This document shows positions 17,985 through 25,867 of a stretch of DNA of 64,000 nt, one piece after another. Under the pieces are notes generated by a model. The model had not been told where the DNA came from. It searched no databases and saw only the letters and a list, made by a program, of their open reading frames with translations. Source of the DNA: Bryobacterales bacterium (lineage in GTDB: Bacteria; Acidobacteriota; Terriglobia; Bryobacterales; UBA6623); the NCBI GenBank assembly GCA_026713545.1, contig JAPOOG010000052.1, forward strand, positions 17,213 through 81,212, given 5' to 3'. The first letter of the stretch is position 1; each line of letters begins with the position of its first letter. The translations under genes and the position numbers were made by a program.

Positions 17985-19466
17985 TTACGGTGTACTTGCG
18001 GCCCCAGCGGGCACGATGCGCGGTGGGTCGGATTCAACCCGAAACGGGCGGGGTTCAGCGGAACAATCGGGCAGGCGGCCCGTACTGTAGTACCTCAACC
18101 CATAGACGACATGGCGTCGGACATCTCCAAGGCAAGTCGCTTCGTGCCAGGGCTTGATCTGTTGCCACAATGGTCGCGTCCCTGCCTGGCGGTCGATTTC
18201 GGGTACAGCCGCGAACTTGAGCAGGACGAGGCTCACTGCGGCGACAGCGGCAACGGCGGTGGCGGCGGCGGTTGTTCCTCTCGCCGCTGCAATCGCAATG
18301 CCCGCCGCGGCCAGCAGAACACCCGCCACCCAGATCCACGATACGTTGGTGGGGGGCCAAGCCCGTCGTAACCCGTGCGACATCGCCTCGGGAGCCAGAG
18401 CGGCCCCAATGGGGACCAGCATCAGCAGTAGGGCCGCCGAAGTGAGCAAAATTACCGGACGGCGAGCCTTGGCCAAGCCAACGCCCATCAGGCCGGCGAG
18501 GGGCGGCAACGCCGGCAGGATGTAGGCCGGCAGCTTGTTCACCGACAGCGAGAAGAACAGGAACGTCGTTGCCGCCCAGCCGGCCAGGAATCGCAGTCGG
18601 GCATCGCTGCCGATCGCGAGGCGGGGCAGGAGGCCGAGCAGGGGTGTCCACGGCAACAGCGCGCCCAGCAAGACCGGCACGAAATACCAAGCCGGCTGAA
18701 CGTGCTGTAGTTCAGAGCTCACAAACCGCATCACGTGGTGCTTCCAGATAAAGTCTTCGACGAACACGGAGCCGTTTTGGAAGTAACAAAGTGCGTACCA
18801 AGGCAGGCTTACGGCCGCGAAGGCAAGCAGAATGCCGGGGCGCGCGAGCGAAAGTAGACGGTTTCTCAGACCTGCCTCAGCCAGCAGGGGCAAGAGTGCA
18901 AGCGCCGCCACGGCTGGGCCGACCAAGCCCTTGGCAAGCACTGACAGACCGAGAAATCCGCCGAAGATCAAAGGCGGCGGTCGTTCGCTCCGTTCTGCTT
19001 GCTCGATCCATGGCAACAGCGAGATCAAGGCCACGGACACGGTTACCGCTAGGGGCAGGTCGAAGATGCCGGCATGGCTGAACGCGACCCAGCCGACAGA
19101 AGTGCTCAGGATCATCGTCGCCAAAACGGCTGCGTTACGCCCGAATGAAGACGCCAGGGCCAAGTAGAAATAAATCAAAAAGCCGACGCTCAGCAGCGCG
19201 ACGGGCAGTCGGGTCGCGCGGTCATCGTCAAAGCCAAGGAGGGCCGCAGCGGCGCCCATCCAGTAAAGCAGTGCCGGCTTTTCGAACCAGGGTTCACCGT
19301 CCAGGTGCGGTGTGATCCAGTCGCCCGACACGGCCATCTCGCGGGCGATTGCGGCATAGCGAGGCTCGTCAGGACCGACCAGGCCCCGCCCGGACATGCC
19401 CCAGAAGTACAGTCCATACAGAACCGCCAAAGCGGTCAGCCACGCTGAGACGGTATTGCGACGCAT
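17985..19466 (-). CDS. PMT/ArnT-like membrane glycosyltransferase (GT39/GT83)
   Basis: A 493-residue polytopic protein. The first periplasmic loop contains GPDEPRYAAIAREMAVSGDWITPHLDGEPWFEKPALLYW, here read in two parts: the DEPRYA acidic pair and the FEKPALLYW motif, both typical of ArnT-like transferases that take sugars from polyprenyl phosphate. About 10-12 helices follow, ending in a small periplasmic domain. It probably glycosylates a lipid or protein on the periplasmic face of the inner membrane. ATG 19466 is chosen because the hydrophobic N-terminus starts there; GAAGG lies about 7 nt upstream. The open frame to 19595 is not family-like. Confidence 0.88.
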   Translation of the reverse strand: MRRNTVSAWLTALAVLYGLYFWGMSGRGLVGPDEPRYAAIAREMAVSGDWITPHLDGEPWFEKPALLYWMGAAAALLGFDDDRATRLPVALLSVGFLIYFYLALASSFGRNAAVLATMILSTSVGWVAFSHAGIFDLPLAVTVSVALISLLPWIEQAERSERPPPLIFGGFLGLSVLAKGLVGPAVAALALLPLLAEAGLRNRLLSLARPGILLAFAAVSLPWYALCYFQNGSVFVEDFIWKHHVMRFVSSELQHVQPAWYFVPVLLGALLPWTPLLGLLPRLAIGSDARLRFLAGWAATTFLFFSLSVNKLPAYILPALPPLAGLMGVGLAKARRPVILLTSAALLLMLVPIGAALAPEAMSHGLRRAWPPTNVSWIWVAGVLLAAAGIAIAAARGTTAAATAVAAVAAVSLVLLKFAAVPEIDRQAGTRPLWQQIKPWHEATCLGDVRRHVVYGLRYYSTGRLPDCSAEPRPFRVESDPPRIVPAGAASTP

Positions 19467-19883
19467 CCAAAGACCTTCCCAAGTGTAACGAAGTGATTTG
19501 GTCCTTACTGCGTGCGGTTGGGTTGACGTCTTGCTGTTGTTCTGGCAAGCGGTTTGTTCTGGCAGGGTACATGAGGGAGCGGCATGTCCTGCCATGCGTC
19601 CGTCAGATGCCGCATCGGGGTCTCGACGGGACCGCGAGAGAAACGGCGACGCCTCACCGAGCCGTCAGCCGCGTGTCGACACTGGCTAGAACGACGAAAG
19701 CCTCCGCGCGAACCTCCACCGACACACGGCAAACCACAACCCATGCAGTTCGGTTTCTCCGGCGCTCATCACGTTCACACTCCGATGAAGTCGAGCGCCC
19801 GAACCACCTTTCCCCCGATCAGGCGATCGGGTAGAGCGGGATTCCCTGCGCTTCTCTACGAAGCTTCGGCGTCGGTTCTGCGA
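19467..19883. other. Intergenic region, no gene seen
   Basis: No convincing coding frame. A short palindrome (CCCGATC at 19814-19820, GATCGGG at 19825-19831) lies downstream of the cyclophilin gene but lacks a T-run, so an intrinsic terminator cannot be claimed. None of the repeat families of this window is present. Confidence 0.5.
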
Positions 19884-20585
19884 CTAACTGCCGGAAACTT
19901 CTTCGTCAGCAGTTTCAGCCGGCGCGCGCCGGACCGTCTTGATGAAGATCGGAACGGCCGGGTAGTACTGGTGGCTGCCCTTTTCCGTCGTGTTGACCCG
20001 GCTGATCTCATCGACGACCCTCATGCCGTCAATCACCTTGCCGAAAACGCAGTAACCATGGCCGTCGCTCTTGGGGTGATCCCGGTTCAACTGCCTGTTG
20101 TTCCGCACGTTGATAAAGAACTGCGAAGTCGCGCTGGAGGGGTCTTCGCCCCGAGCCATCGCCACCGAGCCTCGGACGTTGCTTAGGCCGTTATCCGATT
20201 CGTTGGGGATTGGGTCGCGCGTCCACTTTTGACGGAGCCGGTTGGTATCAAAGGTATCGATCTGGTAGCCCCCGCCCTGGACCATAAAGTTCTTGCGAAT
20301 ACGGTGAATGACGGTTTGGTCGTAGAACTTGCGGTCAACGTATTGGAGAAAGTTCTCGACGGTCTTCGGTGCCACGTCGGCGTCAAGCTCCATCGTCACG
20401 TCTCCCTTGGTGGTTTCCATGATGACGACATGCTTGCCGGTGAGAGGTTCCGGTGGTGCTTCTTTTTCCTCAGCTTTCGGTTCCGGCTCGGAGCTCGCGG
20501 TCTCACTCTCTGACGATTCGCAACCCGTCAGGAACGGAAGCGCGGCCACCAACAGGACCGCGAGGATAAATCGAATGGGCTTCAT
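19884..20585 (-). CDS. Peptidyl-prolyl cis-trans isomerase, cyclophilin type, lipoprotein
   Basis: From ATG 20585, preceded 5-8 nt upstream by AGGAGG, the product has 233 residues. The lipoprotein signal ends in LPFLTGC, followed by a Glu/Ser/Pro-rich linker (about 22-50) and a cyclophilin domain (about 55-225) with VIHRIRKNFMVQGG, RGSVAMAR, SSATSQFFINV and HGYCVFGKVIDGMRVVDEI. The active-site Arg, Phe, Met and Gln of VIHRIRKNFMVQGG are retained. It should assist folding in the periplasm, anchored to a membrane. The 5' region holds TAGAAT (-10-like) and TTTACA about 19 bp apart, and a reversed F1 copy further upstream. Confidence 0.92.
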   Translation of the reverse strand: MKPIRFILAVLLVAALPFLTGCESSESETASSEPEPKAEEKEAPPEPLTGKHVVIMETTKGDVTMELDADVAPKTVENFLQYVDRKFYDQTVIHRIRKNFMVQGGGYQIDTFDTNRLRQKWTRDPIPNESDNGLSNVRGSVAMARGEDPSSATSQFFINVRNNRQLNRDHPKSDGHGYCVFGKVIDGMRVVDEISRVNTTEKGSHQYYPAVPIFIKTVRRAPAETADEEVSGS

Positions 20586-20757
20586 GGCCTCCTCCTTTCC
20601 CATGCCATGCTGCGGCGAGTGGCAAAGCCTGACCCGTGTGGCGACGCGGGCGGCTCCACCCGGTTGGATTCTACCACCCCGGCAGTGGTTGATGTAAAGC
20701 TCGGCAGTGCCCCTACTGAGCACTTTTGGCCGTATTTCCCAAAGTCCTGCACTCTGA

Positions 20758-20933
20758 CCTGTATTTATCACTACCTGACGGCCGGAGCACGCCGTAAGAC
20801 AGCCACGACTTCGTTGTGCTTTCTCACCGTCCTCAATGTACTGTCATCCACACCTGCTCGCAAAATGAGGCTCGTGCCTCGTCCTGTCGGCCCTCTCACG
20901 CACTTCGCCTCGCCGCATAGTGAAAAATGCAGT
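20758..20933 (-). repeat. F1 repeat, copy R (the only reversed full copy)
   Basis: The 176-bp element runs from CCTGTATTTATCACTACC to GTGAAAAATGCAG, the complement of the standard F1 layout, including the complement of GAGAGGGCC.CAGGACGAGG. It is preceded by CTGA, like the other copies. It lies between the cyclophilin gene and yggS. Confidence 0.8.
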
Positions 20934-21088
20934 CCAGGACTCGCGATAACCGTACCTGAGATCGTGAGTCGGTTGGGTACGTTGTTGTTGGATTGCCTGC
21001 GCGGGCTGGTCCGATGACTTCGTGCTTGCGGCGAATGAAGCCTGTTGGACGCATGGCCTGGGCGGCAGCGGGTAGACGAGAGCGATTT

Positions 21089-21751
21089 TCATCTGTTCAC
21101 TTTACGCTCGCCGAAGATAGCGGTGCCGACGCGGACGAGCGTCGAGCCTTCCTGGATGGCCGCTTCCAGGTCGTGACTCATGCCCATGGAGATTTCTCTG
21201 AGCTCGTGTTTCTCAGCCAGAGTCCGTAGCCGGCGGAAATACGGGCGGACTTTCTCGGGGTCTTCGAACCAGGGAGGCATGCCCATGAGTCCTCGCAGGC
21301 GAAGGAAAGCCAGTCCGCGGCAATATTCGACGACCGCAGACAGGTCGTTTTCGTCGAGCCCACCCTTGGTCTCTTCGGACGACAGCTTGACTTCAAGAAA
21401 AACATCAATGGGTGTGGCGCAATTGTCAAGGCGGCGGGCGAGCTTGAGACTGTCGATGGTTTGGATCACCTGGAAGAGCCGCGCCGCCGGTTTGGTCTTG
21501 TTGCTTTGGAGCTTGCCGATGAAGTGAAACACGGCGCCGGAAAGATCGCCGAGATCCGCGGACTTGCGATCGAACTCCTGGACGTAGTTCTCGCCGAAAT
21601 GGCGTTGTCCGGCCTGGTAAGCTTCACGGACATCGGCAGCAGACTTGACCTTGGAGACGGCGACGAGAGTGATGGCATTGGGGTCGCGTCCTGCGGCAAG
21701 CGCTGCCTTCTCGATGCGTTCTCGAACCCGAGCAAGACGGTCGGCGATCAT
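21089..21751 (-). CDS. YggS/PROSC family pyridoxal-phosphate homeostasis protein
   Basis: A 220-residue single-domain alanine-racemase-like barrel. ITLVAVSKVKS near residue 30 carries the PLP-binding Lys, HFGENYVQEF and FHFIGKLQSNK are family hallmarks, and the end has SMGMSHDLEAAIQEGSTLVRVGTAIFG, which binds the cofactor phosphate. It binds PLP without catalysis and buffers vitamin B6. ATG 21751 matches the usual start; ATG 21760 adds three residues. It is transcribed divergently from tmk; about 87 bp separate the two starts. Confidence 0.92.
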   Translation of the reverse strand: MIADRLARVRERIEKAALAAGRDPNAITLVAVSKVKSAADVREAYQAGQRHFGENYVQEFDRKSADLGDLSGAVFHFIGKLQSNKTKPAARLFQVIQTIDSLKLARRLDNCATPIDVFLEVKLSSEETKGGLDENDLSAVVEYCRGLAFLRLRGLMGMPPWFEDPEKVRPYFRRLRTLAEKHELREISMGMSHDLEAAIQEGSTLVRVGTAIFGERKVNR

Positions 21752-21826
21752 GGTGACCATTTTAGGTGGTGGGGCCTGAATGACCGGGCAGGACCGCAGG
21801 CCGCCAAGCAGCGTGTGAGTGAGGGC

Positions 21827-21832
21827 TATAAT
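21827..21832 (+). promoter_or_regulatory. -10 box for tmk, leaderless arrangement
   Basis: TATAAT with 6 nt before the TTG start at 21839. No good -35 box. It supports the TTG as the first codon of the message. Confidence 0.45.
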
Positions 21833-21838
21833 CGCAGC

Positions 21839-22501
21839 TTGCAGCGGGGACTGTTCATCACACTCGAGGGGATTGACGGCAGTGGGAAGACGACGCAACT
21901 CCACCGCTTGGAGACGTTTCTCACGGACAGAGGATATGCGGTCACTTTGGCCCAGGAACCCGGTGGGACGCGAGTCGGGCGCGAGATCCGGCGGCTCCTG
22001 CTCGACGCGGCGAGTTCGGATCTGAGGCCAATCCCCGAATTGCTCCTTTACTTCGCGTCACGTGCGCAGAATGTCGAAGAGGTGATTCAACCTGCATTGC
22101 GGGATGGCAGGGTCGTACTTGCGGATCGTTTCACCGACGCAACCGTGGCATACCAGGGCTATGGCCGGGAACTTGGTGTCCCGGCGGTTCGCCAAGTGGA
22201 AAGCGTCGCGTGCCAGGGAGTGCAACCAGATCTTACGATCCTGCTGGAGATCGACATCGAGACCGGTGTGAGACGAGCCTTGCACCGCAACGCCGAACAG
22301 AGCGACGACGAGAGCCGCATGGAGCAGGAAAGTCGAGAGTTCCACGAGCGGGTCGCGAAGGGGTACGCCGCGCTGCTGGCTGCCGATCCCGAACGGATCA
22401 AGAAGATCGACGGCCGAGGATCGATTGATGAAGTCGCTGCGAGAATCGAAGCTGAAATAGCTCTCTTTTTTTCGAAGCACGCAGCGGTGCCGGACGGATG
22501 A
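21839..22501 (+). CDS. tmk: Thymidylate kinase
   Basis: A 220-residue enzyme that phosphorylates dTMP to dTDP. The P-loop is in LEGIDGSGKTTQ (residues about 8-19), the dTMP site in EPGGTRVGR, DRF in LADRFTDATVAYQGYGR, and the Gln-Pro-Asp in QGVQPDLTILLEI. TTG at 21839 gives the expected start (QRGLFITLEG); the frame extends upstream through unrelated sequence. Its TGA overlaps the ATG of holB by four bases, a pairing seen in many bacteria. A TATAAT 6 nt upstream of the TTG suggests a leaderless message. Confidence 0.95.
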   Translation: MQRGLFITLEGIDGSGKTTQLHRLETFLTDRGYAVTLAQEPGGTRVGREIRRLLLDAASSDLRPIPELLLYFASRAQNVEEVIQPALRDGRVVLADRFTDATVAYQGYGRELGVPAVRQVESVACQGVQPDLTILLEIDIETGVRRALHRNAEQSDDESRMEQESREFHERVAKGYAALLAADPERIKKIDGRGSIDEVAARIEAEIALFFSKHAAVPDG

Positions 22502-23616
22502 TGAACTTCTCGGATTTCATCGGGAACACCGACACGGTCGGCGTGCTGCGGCGAATGGTCGAGAAGCAGCGGCTGCCCCAGACGCTGCTGTTTACCGGAC
22601 CGTCGGGAGTAGGCAAGGCCACCCTGGCTCGCTTGCTGACGGCCGCCATCAACTGCGACCGCACGCCAGGTGGCATCTGCGGAGGGTGCTCGAACTGCTT
22701 GCGGATTCTGCAGGCGGATTTGTCGCGCGAGGAGTTCGCGCTGCAGTTCGCGGAGCGCGAGAAGCTACCGTCGGCGAAACGCGTCGAGAACCCGCTCGTG
22801 ATCTCGACACATCCTGATTTCCTGGTGTTTCCGCCGGACGGGCCGTTGCGCCTGATCACGATCGAGCAAGCACGGTTCTTGCGTACTGCGGCGCAATTCC
22901 GGCCGTCGGGGGCGCGTCGGCGGGTGTTTCTGATCGATCACGCCGATCGCGCCAACACAGAAGCAGCGAACTCCCTCCTCAAGACGCTCGAGGAGCCAGC
23001 GGAAGCATTGACGCTCATTCTCACCGCGGAGAACCCCTACGACCTGTTGCCGACGATTCGGTCGCGGTCCATTCCTTTCCATTTCGCTCCGCTTTCGGTC
23101 GCGGAGATGGAGCGCTATCTGGATGCTCGCTCCGACATCAGGACGACCGACCGTGCCCGACTCATTGGTTGGTCTCAAGGCAGTCCGGGCCTGGCGCTCG
23201 CGCTGGATCTCGAGGCGTACGGAGAGCGGCGGGAGGCTATGCTGGCGCTGCTTCGGAGTGCGCTGGCTACTGCCTCCTACGGCGATTTGGTGGCGCAAAC
23301 GGATCGTCTCGCCAAGCGCCGCCAGGAGCGGTTGGACCTGTTAACGGAATCGCTGTACGGGTTGCTTCAGGACCTGCTTCATCTGCGCCACGGATCGAGC
23401 AGGCTGCTGATCCACGAAGACATTCGCGGCGAGCTGGCGCGGTTGGCTCAAACAGCTTCCTTCGAGTGGATCGAGGGGGCGGTGGCGAGATTGGCCGAAC
23501 TCGATGCACTGGTGCGGCGGAATATCCAGAAACAGATTGCGCTCGAAGCTCTTGCGGTTGGCCTGCGGCGGGCCATGCGAGCCGAAGCGATCACAGGTAC
23601 GGAGAGCAAGGCATAG
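22498..23616 (+). CDS. holB: DNA polymerase III subunit delta'
   Basis: A 372-residue clamp-loader subunit. The N-terminal AAA+ domain has a P-loop GPSGVGKAT (34-42), a zinc module with Cys53, Cys61, Cys64 and Cys67, a Walker-B-like VFLIDHADRANTEAANSLLKTLEEP, and sensor-1 region RSRSIPFHF. Delta' normally has a degenerate P-loop; here the GKAT form is nearly intact, so ATP binding is possible. The C-terminal half is the collar domain. It overlaps tmk by four bases and ends about 250 bp before hfq, without a clear terminator. Confidence 0.92.
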   Translation: MMNFSDFIGNTDTVGVLRRMVEKQRLPQTLLFTGPSGVGKATLARLLTAAINCDRTPGGICGGCSNCLRILQADLSREEFALQFAEREKLPSAKRVENPLVISTHPDFLVFPPDGPLRLITIEQARFLRTAAQFRPSGARRRVFLIDHADRANTEAANSLLKTLEEPAEALTLILTAENPYDLLPTIRSRSIPFHFAPLSVAEMERYLDARSDIRTTDRARLIGWSQGSPGLALALDLEAYGERREAMLALLRSALATASYGDLVAQTDRLAKRRQERLDLLTESLYGLLQDLLHLRHGSSRLLIHEDIRGELARLAQTASFEWIEGAVARLAELDALVRRNIQKQIALEALAVGLRRAMRAEAITGTESKA

Positions 23617-23867
23617 ATCGTTGTAACGACGTACGACGCATCGTCTTGGGGAATGGAAGGTGCGAGTTGCTTGCAGGGTTGAGAGAGATTGTGTTATCCC
23701 TATGGCGACTGGTGCGGCCCCCTTTTTGAGATTTCTGAACGGGCTTGGGTTCTTCGTAGGTCGAAGCAAGAACTTGCAGGATGGAGCCGAGGCTCAGTTC
23801 CCTCCGGAGAGCTGCTGTTCTACCGGCCCGACGCCAGACCTTCCGCGATGTGCGGAAAGGGGTTTCG

Positions 23868-24272
23868 ATGAAAGACATCGACGACTCGAACAATCGCAAA
23901 CTGATTCGTCCTTCTCTGAGTAACCTGCGGGATCAGTTCACCAACCAAAAACGGCGCGGCGGCGGCCCGAATGGACCGCACCAGAGAGAACGACGCGGCA
24001 CGCCTCCGGGTCAGACCAACGCGGAGAACTTCTATTACGTCAAGCAGATGCAGAACCAGACGCCGATGGTCGTGGTTTTGACCGACGGTGAAGTGTTCCG
24101 CGGCGTGATCGAGTGGTACGACAAGGCGTGTCTGAAACTGAATCGGAAGAACGGCGCAAACTTGGTCATCTACAAAGACAGCATCAAGTACCTGTACAAG
24201 GACTCGGTAAAGGGAGTGAAGTCGGAAACGTCCGTGAACGGGACGGCTGCCGGCGAGTCGATGACGGCCTGA
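23868..24272 (+). CDS. hfq: RNA chaperone Hfq with N-terminal extension
   Basis: The product has 134 residues from ATG 23868 (AAAGGGG about 6 nt upstream). The Sm core spans about 51-115: ENFYYVKQMQNQTPMVVVLTDGEVFRGVIEWYDKACLKL is Sm1 (in two parts around residue 70), and NLVIYKDSIKYL is Sm2. Compared with E. coli, the Sm2 YKHA motif reads YKDS. A basic, Gly/Arg-rich tail of about 50 residues precedes the core, rather than the long C-terminal tail of E. coli Hfq. It probably forms hexamers that bind small RNAs and mRNAs. It converges on the MFS gene with only a 48-bp hairpin repeat between them. Confidence 0.88.
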   Translation: MKDIDDSNNRKLIRPSLSNLRDQFTNQKRRGGGPNGPHQRERRGTPPGQTNAENFYYVKQMQNQTPMVVVLTDGEVFRGVIEWYDKACLKLNRKNGANLVIYKDSIKYLYKDSVKGVKSETSVNGTAAGESMTA

Positions 24273-24273
24273 A

Positions 24274-24320
24274 CTGCCTTTCTCACGCACTTCGACTCGC
24301 CACGTGGTGCGAATGGCAGG
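24274..24320. repeat. F1 mini-copy (hairpin) between hfq and MFS gene
   Basis: CTGCCTTTCTCAC opens and GGTGCGAATGGCAGG closes a 47-bp imperfect palindrome. Its right part is the complement of the first 37 bases or so of an F1 copy. It fills the whole gap between the two convergent stop codons and supplies the TAG of the MFS gene. It may act as a bidirectional terminator. Confidence 0.7.
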
Positions 24321-25655
24321 CTAATCCGGCAACTCTCCTTGCTTCGGTTCCGGCAGGAAGAAGCTCGCCGCGAAGCCCGCGACATAGGTGAGTATACCCA
24401 CGATCGCCGCCGCGTACGCCAGCTTGGTGGGGGCCGTGGCCCCAGGCGTGTAGTTGGCCAGCGTCGTCGTCAGCAGCGCCGCGGAGGTGCCGAGCATGCG
24501 GCCGCCGATGTTTGCGGCAAAGCTCTCGCCGGTGCCGCGCAGGTGCGTGGGGTACATGCGCGGCAAGTAGTTCCCCCAGAAGCTGAACTGGGCAATGGTC
24601 AGCAATCCCACGACGAGGATGCCCCACTTCAATAGTTCGAGGTCATAGAGCGAAGCGTAGAGGAAGACAAAGGGCAGGATGATGAGTCCGGGAACCTGGA
24701 AGATGCGCAGGAGCAGTCGGCGGGAGATGATCCGGATGGCCAGAAAGGCCAGCAGGAAGCGGCCGAGAAGACCACCGATTTCTTGAAAGAACTGCACGCC
24801 GCTGACGATCTTCTGTTGGGCGTCCCCGTCTAGGCCGACGACCTCGGACAGGCCGGGGACGATGCGCGGCACGTGCTGGATGGCGCCGAATGCGGCCCCG
24901 TAGCTGCAAGCGAACATGAACGCGGTGATGAGCGTCGTCTTGCGATAGGCGGGCTGGAAGAGTTCGCCGAAGCTGGGGCGTTTGAGGGTGCCGGCGGCTT
25001 TTTTGGCTGCCCAGGTAGGGGACTCGGGCAGGAATGGCCGGATAACGATGAGCGGCAGTGCGGGAATCACGCCGGAAATGAGCGTGTAGCGCCAGGCTTC
25101 ATGACCCCCGCGGATTTCGGGCAGCGATTCGCCGAAGGTCACGGCGAGGTAGTAAGCGCCGGTCACGAGCAGTCCGCCGATCGAGGAGAACGCCTGCGTG
25201 TATCCGAGAACGCCCTCGCGCTGCTTCGGATCCGGGAAGAGTTCGGCGAGCCAGGCCACGGCGGCGACAAATTCGACGCAGACGCCAATGAAGGTCGTGC
25301 AACGGAACACCAGCAGCCATTCCGGCGAGGTAACGAAACCGGCCGCACAGGCCGAAAAGGCATAAAGCAGGATGCTCCAGACGAGCACGCGGCGGCGTCC
25401 GAGCCGGTCGGTGAGATAGCCGCCGAGGAGTCCGAAGATGCCGCCGCAGACAGCGGGGATGTAAAAGAGCATTCCGACCCACTGGTTGAACTCGGGAGTG
25501 CCCGGTCGGACGTCGGCGAGCTCGAGAAGGGCCGGCCTCACGATCAGCGGCAGCATGAGGAGCTCGTAGATGTCGAAACAGAAGCCGAGGGCGGCGACCG
25601 CGCAGATGGTCCATTGGATGGGGGTCAGCTTGAGCCCTGGCTCGTTGTTCGGCAT
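24321..25655 (-). CDS. MFS transporter
   Basis: A 444-residue permease with about 12 membrane helices. The loop 2-3 motif GGYLTDRLGRRRVL is the major-facilitator signature, and PFLPESPTWAAKK in the central loop recalls the PESPR motif of the metabolite:H+ symporter and sugar-porter branches. The substrate is unknown. The gene stands alone on the minus strand, convergent with hfq. Its TAG stop lies in the mini-F1 palindrome. The start has no strong Shine-Dalgarno. Confidence 0.88.
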   Translation of the reverse strand: MPNNEPGLKLTPIQWTICAVAALGFCFDIYELLMLPLIVRPALLELADVRPGTPEFNQWVGMLFYIPAVCGGIFGLLGGYLTDRLGRRRVLVWSILLYAFSACAAGFVTSPEWLLVFRCTTFIGVCVEFVAAVAWLAELFPDPKQREGVLGYTQAFSSIGGLLVTGAYYLAVTFGESLPEIRGGHEAWRYTLISGVIPALPLIVIRPFLPESPTWAAKKAAGTLKRPSFGELFQPAYRKTTLITAFMFACSYGAAFGAIQHVPRIVPGLSEVVGLDGDAQQKIVSGVQFFQEIGGLLGRFLLAFLAIRIISRRLLLRIFQVPGLIILPFVFLYASLYDLELLKWGILVVGLLTIAQFSFWGNYLPRMYPTHLRGTGESFAANIGGRMLGTSAALLTTTLANYTPGATAPTKLAYAAAIVGILTYVAGFAASFFLPEPKQGELPD

Positions 25656-25867
25656 GGTCGGCTTGCTTTTACTCTGCGGGAAACGCGGCGTGGTGGATCG
25701 GGGAAGCCTCGCGGGGCGCTGGAACAGACCGAATTATACTCGACATCACGGTCAGGGTTACGAACAGAGCCGGAACCAGTAAACCATCGTGAACGGCGAA
25801 ACCGCGGGATGTTTCCGGATGTCGGGGGCGCCGACTCGGGCATGAGCCGGGAAAACAGAAGATCTCG

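Noticed and set aside
19814..19831. CCCGATC/GATCGGG palindrome as a terminator
   Set aside because: The stem is only 7 bp and no T-run follows in either direction.
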